64,000 bases of DNA from an uncultured Lachnospiraceae bacterium (GCA_902779305.1 CACZBD010000006.1:1-64000); one strand, 5' to 3'; shown: positions 37,001 to 45,450, counted from the first letter of the stretch. Numbers and translations: made by a program. Notes: a model not told the origin generated them from the letters alone.

Positions 37001-40000
37001 TCCTTTATTGGTGACGGTAAGTGTATGCGGCGAATCAAAGCCGTATGACATCGGAAAATCCAGTCTGGCAGGGCTGACCTCCAGATCCGCCTTATCTTCC
37101 CACCGCGCATAAAGCGTTGTTGCACCTAAATATACCTTATCCAATGTGACCTGTTCTCCGCCTGTTATAGCTGTGAACCAGCCGGCAAAATTCTTTCCGG
37201 GATATGTCGGTTCCGGTAAGGATTCCAGTTTATTCCCGGGATCAATGATAACGCTGGTTTTATCCACCGTACCGCCGTTGGCATTGAAGGTGATCACGAT
37301 CGGACCGTCAGCGATCACGCTGTATTTCAGATTTACTTCTGCTGTATAATCGCCAAAAAAATCACTGCAAGGTATTCTGAGTATCTCTTTATATTCCCCT
37401 GCCGGTTGCCCACGCTTTGGTGCCACCGAAAAATCGGCTTGTTCACCAATTTCTATCATAGTGCTCAGTTCTCCGATCGTAAAAAGTTCGGATTCAGGCT
37501 GTGTGAATGTGAGATCATCCCAATGCTCATTTTTTAGAGTTACCGTCCGGGTTTCCGGTTCGTATCCTTCCTTCAGAACGCCAAAATCAATGGAACCAGG
37601 TGTGATTATAAGTGTGGGTGGAGACCATGCGTCCCACACATCATTCATCTCATCCTCTCCTTCTTCGTCCCAAAACGCCTTTCCGCATCCCTCACAGATC
37701 CAGTACTCTGAATGTCCACTAGCGACAGGCGTCGCATCTTCGGGTTCAACATATATAAGATTATGGACATGCGATTTCCAATGCGCATAGATCGTCGTAT
37801 CAGCCGAAAATGTCGTATTCTCTGTAACCCGGTCTCCGCCTGTTTTAGAAGTGAACCAGCCGGCAAAATCCTTTGTGGAATGCGTCGGAACCGGTAAGGA
37901 TTCCAGTTTATTCCCCGTGTGGATAGAAACACTGGTTTCCTGGAGCGTACCGCCGTTAGGATCGAAGGTGATCTCTATTAATTCGCTGTATTCGATCACT
38001 GTGAATTTCAGATTTACCTTAGCTGTGTAATCGTAGTCATCATCACTGCATGGTATGCGGAGACTCTCTTCATATTCCCCTATAGGCTTTCCTGTTTTAG
38101 GTATTACCGTAAAACTGGTTTCCTGGCCTGATCCGATTGATGTTGATGTAAGATTTCCGATCGTAAAGAGTTCGGATTCCGGCTGCGTGAATGTGAGATT
38201 CGATTCCCCTTTATTTCGCAGAATGACCGTCCGGGCCTCCGGTGATTCATATCCTTCCATCATCCGGCCGAAATCAACCTTACCCGGGCTTATGCCGAGA
38301 TGGAGCTGTGGGGTTTCCCAATGCGCATAGATCGTCGTGTTGGCAGAAAATACCATATTCTCTGTAACCTGACTTCCACCCGTTCGGGAAGTGAACCAGC
38401 CAACAAATCTCTTTTTGCGATACGTTGGCACGGGTAAAGATTCCAGTTTACTTCCCGGATTGATGGTAACGCTGGTTTCCTCAAGCGTGCCGCCATTGGC
38501 ATCGAAGGTGACCGTTATAGGCTGATCGCTGTGTTTGACAACCTTGTATTTCAGGTTCATATAGAGATCCCAGTCGTTTCCCCATGTACCATCTTTTTCT
38601 ACAGACATTTTTAAGAATTCACTATATCGTCCGGCCTTTTCCCCTTTATTGGGTTTCAATCTTAAAATTACGGTTTCTCCGGGTTCGATCGTCGTTTCTT
38701 CTGCATAGTTTTCAATCGTAAAATGAGCGGGATAATTCCACAAATATAATAAAATAGTCTCTGTTCCATTATTCTGCAGAGTGACCATCTGCGATTCCGG
38801 TTCGTATCCCTCCATCAGAGTGCCAAAATCAATAGACTCGGGTGTAATAACAAACGTATGTGGTATCTTGTTTGGCGTCCAGTTCTCATCGTCGCACTCT
38901 CCTTCTGCATTGGGAAACATCCTTCCACATGTATCGCAGATCCAGCAGCCTTCTGCTCCTTCAGATATTGGTGTCGGATCGATCTGCAGATATCTGAGAT
39001 TGTGAACATGCGGATCATCCGGATTGAAATCGAAGTAGGAAACTTCATGATAACCCTGTATACCGGTATTCTCCCACTGCTCCTCTGTACCTGCATAGTA
39101 AAAATGTGCATTGGAATCATCGAACACATCATTTCCAAACTCCGTATCTCCAGATTGAATCGTTACTTCTTCAAGTTGAAAACACCCGTCGAAGGCATTA
39201 TCCCCAACGCTCTTTACATTCGCCGGAATTGTCAGGCTCGAAAGATTAAAGCAATCTTCAAAGGCATGTTCGCATATGACTGTCTCAGCATCACCGGACA
39301 CAAGTATCAGGCATCTGAGATTGTAACAGCGATCAAACGCATAATAGTCGATCGTAACCCCAGGTGCGATCTTTACCTTTTCCAGATTTTCACAGCCCGA
39401 AAATGCAAAACTATCAATTGTCGCGCCTTCAGGTATATCCACACTTCTAAGATCTGTGAGTCTAAAAAATGCATAATATCCGATATATGTAACACTTTCA
39501 GGGATTGCCACACTCTCAAGCCCGGTGTCGCAAAATGCAGAATCCCCGATCGTCGTCAGACTTTCAGGGAGCGTCACTTTTTTAAGTTTCCTACAACCAT
39601 CGAAGGCACAACCATCTATTGTTGTCACGCCTTCCGGGATTGTCACGCTTATGAGGTTATAGCAATCATAAAATGCATATTGACCAATCGATGTTATCCC
39701 TTCTCCGATCACAACGGAAGTCACTTTATCTCTATAATCGTTATACCAGGGATATTTCGTAAAGTGGTCATATGATATCATCGGTCCCGTTCCGGTAACG
39801 GATAATAAACCGTCTGCGTCCAACGTATAAAGGACGCCATCGTTGACGCCATAAATATAATAATATTTTCCATTAAGCCATAAATTTTCACTATAAGTTG
39901 TCCAAGCTGAGAGTATTTCTATGTTGAATGAAGATTCATCTGGTTCAGGCTCCTCCATTTCCGGCTCATCTGTCTCTGCTTCATCCGTTTCTGTTTCTTC

Positions 40001-40231
40001 CGGTTCAGACAGTACTTCAGGCACTTCCTGCGGTTCTTCTTCTACAGAAAGCAAATCCTCTTCCGCAATGACTTCTGCTTCGTCAGAGATTGCTTCAGCG
40101 GAAACTGTTTCCATTTCTTCCGTTTTATCCGCCTCTTCAGCATAAGCCGTCATCGGCGCGGAACATACGACCATCACCGCCGCCAAAATGATCGCTGTCA
40201 TTCTGCTCCCAAGAATCCTGAACTTTCTCAT
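34034..40231 (-). CDS. Very large secreted modular LRR/Ig-like repeat protein
   Basis: A 2065-residue exported protein. The start at 40231 has AAGGAGAAGATAT and gives a classical signal peptide ending AYA at residue 31. An acidic Glu-rich stretch (about 32-105) is followed by BspA-type LRR_5 repeats (about 157-374). Five Ig-like modules beginning like ITPESIDFG alternate with three flg_new modules (TFDANGG ... IYAHW) near residues 570-635, 744-817 and 967-1044. Two CxxC patches (CDTCG and CEGCG) occur between them. A repeated beta region follows (1150-1334), then about six modules ending in TGKGDYAG-like motifs (1467-2064). It has no LPXTG-type signal or C-terminal helix, so retention would need another mechanism. 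Ligand unknown. Confidence 0.9.
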   Translation of the reverse strand: MRKFRILGSRMTAIILAAVMVVCSAPMTAYAEEADKTEEMETVSAEAISDEAEVIAEEDLLSVEEEPQEVPEVLSEPEETETDEAETDEPEMEEPEPDESSFNIEILSAWTTYSENLWLNGKYYYIYGVNDGVLYTLDADGLLSVTGTGPMISYDHFTKYPWYNDYRDKVTSVVIGEGITSIGQYAFYDCYNLISVTIPEGVTTIDGCAFDGCRKLKKVTLPESLTTIGDSAFCDTGLESVAIPESVTYIGYYAFFRLTDLRSVDIPEGATIDSFAFSGCENLEKVKIAPGVTIDYYAFDRCYNLRCLILVSGDAETVICEHAFEDCFNLSSLTIPANVKSVGDNAFDGCFQLEEVTIQSGDTEFGNDVFDDSNAHFYYAGTEEQWENTGIQGYHEVSYFDFNPDDPHVHNLRYLQIDPTPISEGAEGCWICDTCGRMFPNAEGECDDENWTPNKIPHTFVITPESIDFGTLMEGYEPESQMVTLQNNGTETILLYLWNYPAHFTIENYAEETTIEPGETVILRLKPNKGEKAGRYSEFLKMSVEKDGTWGNDWDLYMNLKYKVVKHSDQPITVTFDANGGTLEETSVTINPGSKLESLPVPTYRKKRFVGWFTSRTGGSQVTENMVFSANTTIYAHWETPQLHLGISPGKVDFGRMMEGYESPEARTVILRNKGESNLTFTQPESELFTIGNLTSTSIGSGQETSFTVIPKTGKPIGEYEESLRIPCSDDDYDYTAKVNLKFTVIEYSELIEITFDPNGGTLQETSVSIHTGNKLESLPVPTHSTKDFAGWFTSKTGGDRVTENTTFSADTTIYAHWKSHVHNLIYVEPEDATPVASGHSEYWICEGCGKAFWDEEGEDEMNDVWDAWSPPTLIITPGSIDFGVLKEGYEPETRTVTLKNEHWDDLTFTQPESELFTIGELSTMIEIGEQADFSVAPKRGQPAGEYKEILRIPCSDFFGDYTAEVNLKYSVIADGPIVITFNANGGTVDKTSVIIDPGNKLESLPEPTYPGKNFAGWFTAITGGEQVTLDKVYLGATTLYARWEDKADLEVSPARLDFPMSYGFDSPHTLTVTNKGNFAVALAMPQSENFEITTEDDLTNVAAGSSVRFTIRPVAGLEVGEHTETLQINTAGRLTVDTFEVALTCNVGYFLTGEMEAGRLTSNATYVMTGDTILHIGKNTGKTIQEIKFDEGSPYNLTITGEESGRLTVKSTVDPGRDIRIEGGNITTGGLKSASGGITVTGGKLEYRKQSLSTRYPHPMIAAGTVTITGGEVDLKVPTSSSGLITAPDSCIKAADVILGGDAIIDCTGKEAILLENYEGHSITIEDTLNMIKPEGGYIADSGENAGHIVDANGDKVQTVRFYPQVLSFNPAVVDFVAPSDMVPETKTITITNRDADGIRLQPVQSESGYFTVSGFQKTRLSSGESTTFTIVPDETKTAEVGEYKDTLTIRALHDGAFVSANTDDIFATLEVSYQKVEVEDQIFVATVDPYAYTGSEIKPVPEVYYHGKKLTSADYSIKYSGNVNVKRNKDGEVVEGAKITVTGKGDYAGKAVIPFKILPASIGDGTTKPAAGISVGTVAVAKNSKATPILTFGSYKLAAKDYTVENANKKYTEDGEMLVSGKGNFTGSLKIPVRVVENKKNLKTFKIVADTKTPIVFNPFMTDDDMKELFASRIKVYDSADKRKEHPLDAGFTITYPANLTVAGTKTVQVVGTGEYTGTVAQKLTVKPLAVKTAADGSFKTNAAELKELDTYIYDPAGVTVGEKLSVYYSDDDFAQIRLKEGRDYTIAYKDNKAASTDTKKATYTINFIGNFKGTPAIKNDKRKGIEDYMFTIRPLTIEKNVHEAADNVKVTVKDVAYKNKADLYASLPAVEVNGALLSAKDYTAEYFKDETYAEDKKITKQSKLEIPEGKDFATVYVRITGKGNYGGTVDTNYKVHKTKENVFDISKAKVTIYGPGYDPLSNKNKKLTSVPFTGEPIEFSDPKTGTVVVEYKLDGKKYTKLEYGKDYTLSYANNVHKGKATLIVTGATSDTRKFIGSTKTQFSIGTKNIADLWDALKQAIGL
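37100..38515 (-). repeat. Three imperfect direct repeats inside the LRR gene
   Basis: Each flg_new module is conserved at DNA level; the block GATTCCAGTTTA recurs (plus-strand reading) at 38439, 37899 and 37221. The spacings of 540 and 678 bases are whole numbers of codons. The flanking Ig-like modules are duplicated too, so whole module pairs were copied in frame. Confidence 0.8.
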
Positions 40232-40313
40232 ATATCTTCTCCTTCCGTCCCTCTGCCTGTCCGGACTATGCCGAGACTTCCTTTCTTCGCTTAACCACGA
40301 AATATCTGAAATA

Positions 40314-40358
40314 AAAAACACCCGAAAACAAGCTTGCGGGCTCGTTGTTCCGGGCGTT
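40314..40358 (-). terminator. Intrinsic terminator of the aminopeptidase P gene
   Basis: The minus strand pairs AACGCCCGGAACAA with TTGTTTTCGGGTGTT (G-U pairs included) and runs into TTTTTTATTT. It lies about 90 bases after the gene and about 85 before the start of the large LRR gene. Confidence 0.75.
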
Positions 40359-40448
40359 CCCTTTTAGCAATATTCTAGCACTTTTATCACAATGTATCAA
40401 GGCACAGAGCGTATCAACTTTCCCGCAAAATGTGATGAAAATACTTGT

Positions 40449-42233
40449 TCAGATCGGATCCGTGGCCTGTTTCAGCCATTCTTTTTCTGCGACCTCAAGA
40501 TAAGGCGAGATCCGCTCATACACCATTTTATGGTATGCATTGATCCATTGCTTTTCTTTTTCTGTCAGCATGGATAACACGATCGCCTCTTTTTCTAAAG
40601 GCACCAAAGTCAGCGTTTCAAACCGGTAAAATGTTCCCCATTCATTTTCCGCATCATCCACGCAGAGTATTTCGTTCTCGATCCGGATCCCGTGGCTGTT
40701 TTCTATATAGATTCCCGGCTCATCGCTTGTGATCATACCCGGTACGATCTCTACGGGTTCGCTGTCATTTGACATTTTGAAGCGGAAATTCTGGGGACCT
40801 TCATGCACGTTTAAAAAAGCGCCGATCCCGTGGCCTGTACCGTGTCTGTAGTCAATCCCGAGTTCCCAGATGGGGGATCTGGCCAGAATGTCCAGGTGAA
40901 GCCCTGTCGTGCCTTTCATAAACCGGACACCGGCAAGCGCGATCACCGCTTTAAGAACTGCCGTATAATGCGTCTTTTCTTCATCTGTCAGCGGACCGAG
41001 AGCGATCGTTCTGGTCACGTCGGTTGTCGCTCCCATGTACTGTCCGCCGGAATCCAGCAGCAGAAAGCCTTTCGGCTCTATGACAAGACTGTTTTCTTTT
41101 TCCGGCGCATAGTGAATGATCGCTCCGTTTGGACCATAGGCGCAGATGGTTTCAAAGGACAGATCCGTAAAGCCCTCTGTCCCGGCACGAAGGCCGTCTA
41201 CATACTGCGCCGCCCGGTATTCCGTGATCTTTTCCGTCTTACAGGCAGATTTGATGTATTTGATAAAACGGATCATCGAGACGGCATCCGCCTCATGGTA
41301 TTTTTTTGCCATGGCGATCTCCGTCTCATTTTTGACATGCTTCGGGATCAGCTCGTATTCATTGAATTCCGCCATTTTATTACGTGTAAAGAGCGCTGCA
41401 TAATTCCTGCAGTTACAGGTTATGGGATCGAGCGCAATGCGCATATCCCACAGATTCGTCAGAAACGACAGGATTTCCTCATACGGCAGGCAGGTAATAC
41501 CGTCGATCCGGAGGGCTTCCCTTAATACGTCAGAAACCGCCGACGGTTCGGCAAACAGGATCGCTTCATTCCTGCTGACATAGGCATAGGAAAAAGCGAC
41601 CGGATTACAACTGACATCTTTTCCGCGGATGTTAAACAGCCACATGACGGAAGAAAGGTCACTGATCAGACAGGAATCTGCATCCATCTGTTTCAGTTTT
41701 GTCCTGAGATCTGCGATCTTTTCGCTTCGCATCTGTCCGCAGACGGACAGCGGCAGTTCATAGATGGGTTTATGTGTAACGTTTGGTCTGTCATCCCAGA
41801 TCTGCTCAAACAGATCTACATCTGTCCTGAATCCCGCAGGTCTGATCGAATCAAGGAATTCCGTATATTCCTTCCGGCTGATCGTGGTGCCGTCACAGGC
41901 GGCGCACATCCCTTTCTCCAGATATGTTTCCAGAAACTGCGGCAGTGTCTGTGTATCGGGAAGGCCCAGCTTAAAGAGTTCGATCCCGCTTCCTTCCAGC
42001 TGCCTTTCGGCCTGCACATGATACCGGCCGTCCGTCCAGAGGATCGCGCGCTCGGAAGTGATCGCCATATACCCGGCCGATCCGGTAAAACCCGACAGAT
42101 AGGCTCTTGTTTTATAATGTTCATCCAGGTATTCACTCTGGTGCGGATCGGAGGAAAAGACCAGATAACAGTCAATCCCCTCTTCCTTCATGGCTTCCCG
42201 CAGTTTTTGGATTCTTTCTCTTATTTCCTGCAA
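40449..42233 (-). CDS. Aminopeptidase P family protein (Xaa-Pro aminopeptidase, M24B)
   Basis: A cytoplasmic metallopeptidase that removes an N-terminal residue preceding proline. It has about 594 residues and the three-domain layout: two creatinase-like N-terminal domains (about 1-300, with GFTGSAGYMAIT and ILWTDGRYHVQA) and a pita-bread catalytic domain. That domain carries the metal-site signatures LLLDSGGQYMGATTDVTRT, HGTGHGIGAFLNVHE and the late SDEPGIYIENSHGIRIENE. I favour a TTG start at 42233, because GGAGGAATCGTT lies just before it. The ATG at 42266 overlaps deoC and lacks a site. It follows deoC and has its own terminator. Confidence 0.93.
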   Translation of the reverse strand: MQEIRERIQKLREAMKEEGIDCYLVFSSDPHQSEYLDEHYKTRAYLSGFTGSAGYMAITSERAILWTDGRYHVQAERQLEGSGIELFKLGLPDTQTLPQFLETYLEKGMCAACDGTTISRKEYTEFLDSIRPAGFRTDVDLFEQIWDDRPNVTHKPIYELPLSVCGQMRSEKIADLRTKLKQMDADSCLISDLSSVMWLFNIRGKDVSCNPVAFSYAYVSRNEAILFAEPSAVSDVLREALRIDGITCLPYEEILSFLTNLWDMRIALDPITCNCRNYAALFTRNKMAEFNEYELIPKHVKNETEIAMAKKYHEADAVSMIRFIKYIKSACKTEKITEYRAAQYVDGLRAGTEGFTDLSFETICAYGPNGAIIHYAPEKENSLVIEPKGFLLLDSGGQYMGATTDVTRTIALGPLTDEEKTHYTAVLKAVIALAGVRFMKGTTGLHLDILARSPIWELGIDYRHGTGHGIGAFLNVHEGPQNFRFKMSNDSEPVEIVPGMITSDEPGIYIENSHGIRIENEILCVDDAENEWGTFYRFETLTLVPLEKEAIVLSMLTEKEKQWINAYHKMVYERISPYLEVAEKEWLKQATDPI

Positions 42234-42255
42234 AACGATTCCTCCATAATGATTC

Positions 42256-42906
42256 TTAAAGGGCATCTTTCAGCAGTGATACCGCCGAAGAGGTACCGAT
42301 CCTGTCGCATCCGGCACTTGCAAACGCATGCAGATCCTCGATCGTCCGGATGCCGCCGGCCGCCTTGATCTTTACACCTTCTCCGATATGTTTTTTAAAC
42401 AGTTCGATATCTTTTAAGTCAGCGCCCGCCGTTCCGAAGCCGGTCGATGTCTTGATATAATCCGCGCCGCCGTCTGTCACACATTTACACATGGCGATCT
42501 TTTCTTCCTCTGTCAGATAGCAGGTCTCGATAATGACTTTCAGGATCCTGTTGCCGCAGATCTCCTTAAGCGTACGTATCTCATCCGTGACTTTATCGTA
42601 ATCGCCGTTCTTGACATCGGTAATATTGATGACCATGTCCACTTCATTTACACCGTCTTCTATGGCCTGTTTTGTTTCCAGAGCCTTGGCACCTTTAACA
42701 CAGTATCCAAGCGGAAAGCCGACAACGGTACAGATATTGAGCGAAGGGTAGGCTTCACGGATCCTTTTGATATAGCACGGCGGCACGCAGACAGATGCGG
42801 TCCTGTATTTTACGGCATCATCACAGAGTTCCCTGATCTGTTCCCAGGTCGCAGTCGCTTTCAGCAGAGTATGATCGCAGCGGTTTAAGATTTCCTGATT
42901 TGTCAT
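42256..42906 (-). CDS. deoC: Deoxyribose-phosphate aldolase
   Basis: Cleaves 2-deoxyribose-5-phosphate to glyceraldehyde-3-phosphate and acetaldehyde, the last step of deoxynucleoside catabolism. The 216 residues form a small TIM barrel with the family motifs VCVPPCYIKRI, VVGFPLGY, the Schiff-base lysine in ADYIKTSTGF, and VKIKAAGGIRT with the second catalytic lysine. AGGAGGATAAGCC precedes the start. It leads a two-gene unit with aminopeptidase P. A purine nucleoside phosphorylase and cytidine deaminase at 50-53 kb supply the upstream part of the same salvage route. Confidence 0.96.
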   Translation of the reverse strand: MTNQEILNRCDHTLLKATATWEQIRELCDDAVKYRTASVCVPPCYIKRIREAYPSLNICTVVGFPLGYCVKGAKALETKQAIEDGVNEVDMVINITDVKNGDYDKVTDEIRTLKEICGNRILKVIIETCYLTEEEKIAMCKCVTDGGADYIKTSTGFGTAGADLKDIELFKKHIGEGVKIKAAGGIRTIEDLHAFASAGCDRIGTSSAVSLLKDAL

Positions 42907-42970
42907 GGCTTATCCTCCTGATCTTTCAAGCATTCCTGTCGATCATGTTCCCATGACGGACAGCATCTCT

Positions 42971-42999
42971 ATTATAGCCGAAATGTGATGACATGAAAA
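42971..42999 (-). promoter_or_regulatory. Promoter of deoC
   Basis: The minus strand has TTTTCA (42994-42999), a 17-base spacer and TATAAT (42971-42976). It diverges from the citrate synthase promoter. A small hairpin (AAGCCGAAGGCTT, 42998-43010) overlaps its upstream edge. Confidence 0.6.
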
Positions 43000-43052
43000 G
43001 CCGAAGGCTTCTCCCGACGTATGAAAAAAATCTAAAAATCGTTGATTTTTAC

Positions 43053-43081
43053 TTGTTACATTGTAGGGATTCATGTAGAAT
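43053..43081 (+). promoter_or_regulatory. Putative promoter of the Si-citrate synthase gene
   Basis: TTGTTA (43053-43058), a 17-base spacer and TAGAAT (43076-43081) lie 28 bases before the start codon. Confidence 0.5.
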
Positions 43082-43109
43082 AAAACCCTAAACATATTTT
43101 GGAGGGCTT

Positions 43110-44477
43110 ATGACACATAATATCTATTCAGAGATCACTCCCGAATTAAAAAGACTCGCCGACATCGCTGAACAGTCCTGTCAGATCGACCCGAAACTCT
43201 ATGTCGAAATGGATGTCAAACGCGGTCTTCGGGATCTGAGCGGCAAAGGTGTGCTTGCCGGACTCACCAACATTTCCGATGTGCGCGCCAACATCATCAA
43301 AGATGACAAACTGATCCCCATCGACGGCGAACTGTTCTACCGCGGCTATAATGTCAGGGATCTGATCAAAGGTTTTACGGAAGACGGGCGCCTCGGTTAT
43401 GAGGAGATCACCTATCTTCTGCTCTTTAACAAATTACCGAATCCTGCGGAACTGAAAGAATTCTGTGAACTGCTCGCTTTTTACAGGACGCTGCCCACTT
43501 ATTTTGTCCGCGATGTGATCATGAAGGCACCGAGCAAAGACATGATGAACACGCTGGCAAGATCCGTTCTGATGCTCTATCCCTACGACGACAATCCGAA
43601 CGATATCTCGATCCCGAATGTGTTGAGACAATGCCTGCAGCTGATCGGACAGTTCCCGCTTTTGTCCGTATACGGTTATCAGGCCTACATGCATTATCAT
43701 TATGGGAAGAGTCTCTATATCCACTCTCCCAAGCCGGAGTTGTCCACGGCGGAAAACATTTTAAGACTGCTTCGTCCCAACAAAAAATATACGCCTCTTG
43801 AGGCAAAGATCTTAGATGTTGCGCTCGTGCTTCACATGGAACACGGCGGCGGCAACAACTCTGCCTTTACCACGCATGTCGTCTCTTCCTCCGGAACGGA
43901 TACCTATTCGGTGATCGCGGCAGCGCTCGGTTCCTTAAAAGGTCCAAGACACGGCGGCGCCAACATCAAAGTTGTCGAAATGATGGAAGATCTGAAAAAT
44001 ACCGTGAAAGATCATAAGGACGAAGAGGCAGTTGCGGCTTATCTGAAGGCATTGCTGCATAAAGAAGTCTTTGATAAGCAGGGTCTGATCTACGGAATGG
44101 GGCATGCCGTCTATTCACTTTCCGATCCGAGGGAACAGATCTTTAAGTCCTTTGTCGAAAAGCTGGCAGAGGAAAAAAATCTGGAGGATGAATTCAAACT
44201 CTATTCTCTCGTCGAACGCCTGGCACCGGAGATCATCGCAAAAGAGCGCAAGATCTATAAAGGGGTCTGCTGTAACGTTGATTTCTATTCCGGCTTCGTC
44301 TATAAGAGCCTGAATCTTCCCAAAGAGCTCTATACGCCGATCTTTGCCGTCGCAAGGATCGCCGGCTGGAGCGCCCACAGGATCGAGGAGCTTTCCAACA
44401 ACGGCAAGATCATCCGTCCCGCCTACAAACCCGTCTGCAAAGACGCCGTTTATCATCCGATGTCAGAGAGAATCTGA
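43110..44477 (+). CDS. gltA: Citrate synthase (Si type)
   Basis: Condenses oxaloacetate and acetyl-CoA, or a related acyl-CoA, to citrate. It is unrelated in fold to the Re-type homologue at 5-6.7 kb. The 455 residues hold the catalytic His region LHMEHGGGNNSAFTTHVV, the second His in GPRHGGANIKVVEMM and GMGHAVYSLSDPRE with the third active-site stretch. The length and an N-terminal extension match the citrate/2-methylcitrate synthase group found in Clostridia. A methylcitrate role cannot be excluded, but no prp genes are present. GGAGGGCTT precedes the ATG. It is the first gene of a plus-strand group with a CheY-like and a CheX-like gene. Confidence 0.92.
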   Translation: MTHNIYSEITPELKRLADIAEQSCQIDPKLYVEMDVKRGLRDLSGKGVLAGLTNISDVRANIIKDDKLIPIDGELFYRGYNVRDLIKGFTEDGRLGYEEITYLLLFNKLPNPAELKEFCELLAFYRTLPTYFVRDVIMKAPSKDMMNTLARSVLMLYPYDDNPNDISIPNVLRQCLQLIGQFPLLSVYGYQAYMHYHYGKSLYIHSPKPELSTAENILRLLRPNKKYTPLEAKILDVALVLHMEHGGGNNSAFTTHVVSSSGTDTYSVIAAALGSLKGPRHGGANIKVVEMMEDLKNTVKDHKDEEAVAAYLKALLHKEVFDKQGLIYGMGHAVYSLSDPREQIFKSFVEKLAEEKNLEDEFKLYSLVERLAPEIIAKERKIYKGVCCNVDFYSGFVYKSLNLPKELYTPIFAVARIAGWSAHRIEELSNNGKIIRPAYKPVCKDAVYHPMSERI

Positions 44478-44507
44478 TTTCTTTTCACCCGTATTTGTGG
44501 TAAAATA

Positions 44508-44516
44508 CCGGTATCG
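44508..44516 (+). promoter_or_regulatory. Possible extended -10 promoter for the CheY-like gene
   Basis: TGGTAAAAT just before the CheY-like gene fits an extended -10 element (TGn followed by TAAAAT). No clear -35 is present. It would allow expression separate from the citrate synthase gene. Confidence 0.4.
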
Positions 44517-44528
44517 GAGGTTTACACT

Positions 44529-44900
44529 ATGGATATGAAAGATGCGAAATTTCTGATTTGCGACGATTCGATCCTGGCAAGGAAGAATCTGAGCGCACTT
44601 CTCAGATCTTTTGGTTACGAAAACATCATTGAAGTTTCCAACGGACAGGACGCCGTCAATGTTTATATGCATGAACATCCCACGGTTGCGCTTCTCGACA
44701 TCGTGATGCCTGTAAAAGACGGGATCACCGCGACCAAGGAGATCATGGCTTATGATCCGAAGGCGAAGATCATCATCGTGTCCTCTGTCGGAACACAGAC
44801 CAATCTGCGCGAGGCCATCAAAGCCGGTGCAAAAGATTTCATCCAGAAGCCCATCGACCAGACCCTGTTAGAGCAGGTTCTGGAACATGTGATGGGTTGA
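44529..44900 (+). CDS. Single-domain CheY-like response regulator
   Basis: A 123-residue receiver without an output domain. All functional residues are present: the acidic pair Asp12/Asp13, phospho-acceptor Asp57 in ALLDIVMP, a Ser switch at 85/86 (VSSVG) and Lys107 in QKPID. This suggests real phosphorylation and a switch or sink role like CheY. A GGAGGTTTACACT site precedes the ATG. The next gene, 25 bases on, encodes a CheX-like protein that could be its phosphatase. No cheA, flagellar or receptor gene is nearby. Confidence 0.9.
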   Translation: MDMKDAKFLICDDSILARKNLSALLRSFGYENIIEVSNGQDAVNVYMHEHPTVALLDIVMPVKDGITATKEIMAYDPKAKIIIVSSVGTQTNLREAIKAGAKDFIQKPIDQTLLEQVLEHVMG

Positions 44901-44925
44901 TCAATAAACGGGAGGAATCACGATC

Positions 44926-45444
44926 TTGGAAACGAAAGAACAGGCGATCGAAGTACTGAATCGCTCCAATTATCAGACACTGTCTTCTGACTTATCGGAT
45001 TTTAACAAGGAATATATCGAATTGCTCATTCAGGATCTGCTGATGTATGTCAGTGATGACATTTCTGTAGGAGAGATCGAACTGGTTGAAAATTACAGCG
45101 CCAACAAGGAACTGTCTCAGGAAATCGTTGGCGTTCCTGCCGCCTATTCCGCAATGGATGCGCCGGAAGAAACGCTGGTCTCCTTCTCGGAAGCTTATTC
45201 CAAAATGGAGATCAAAGAATATGACGTACTTGCCAAAGAATGTCTGCTGGACTTTCTGAACCTGCACAACGGGCTGTTTGTGGTCCGTCTGTCCAAGCTC
45301 AACATCTGCGAGCTCACGCTCTCCGTTCCAAAACAAAACGGGGCATTTCTGATGACCTCGCCTGCAACCGGCAAGATCACCGTCATCCCCGTTACGTTTC
45401 CTTTCGGTACGATCCGTTTTCTGCTCTGTGAGTTGGAAGTCTGA
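44926..45444 (+). CDS. CheX-like protein, putative CheY phosphatase
   Basis: A 172-residue protein beginning with TTG ten bases after GGGAGG. The middle helix contains DFLNLHNG (Asp109, Asn112, Gly116), which parallels the ExxNxxxG phosphatase signature of CheC/CheX, with Asp in place of Glu. The surrounding alpha-beta pattern also fits the CheC-like fold. Directly following a CheY-like gene, it most plausibly dephosphorylates that regulator. Whether Asp can serve the catalytic acid role is uncertain. It converges on thrC with only six bases between stops. Confidence 0.65.
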   Translation: METKEQAIEVLNRSNYQTLSSDLSDFNKEYIELLIQDLLMYVSDDISVGEIELVENYSANKELSQEIVGVPAAYSAMDAPEETLVSFSEAYSKMEIKEYDVLAKECLLDFLNLHNGLFVVRLSKLNICELTLSVPKQNGAFLMTSPATGKITVIPVTFPFGTIRFLLCELEV

Positions 45445-45450
45445 GTAAGA

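Noticed and set aside
38858..39775. A 305-codon plus-strand frame antisense to the large LRR gene
   Set aside because: It is the shadow of a strongly supported gene with signal peptide and repeats; it has no recognisable domain or convincing start signal.
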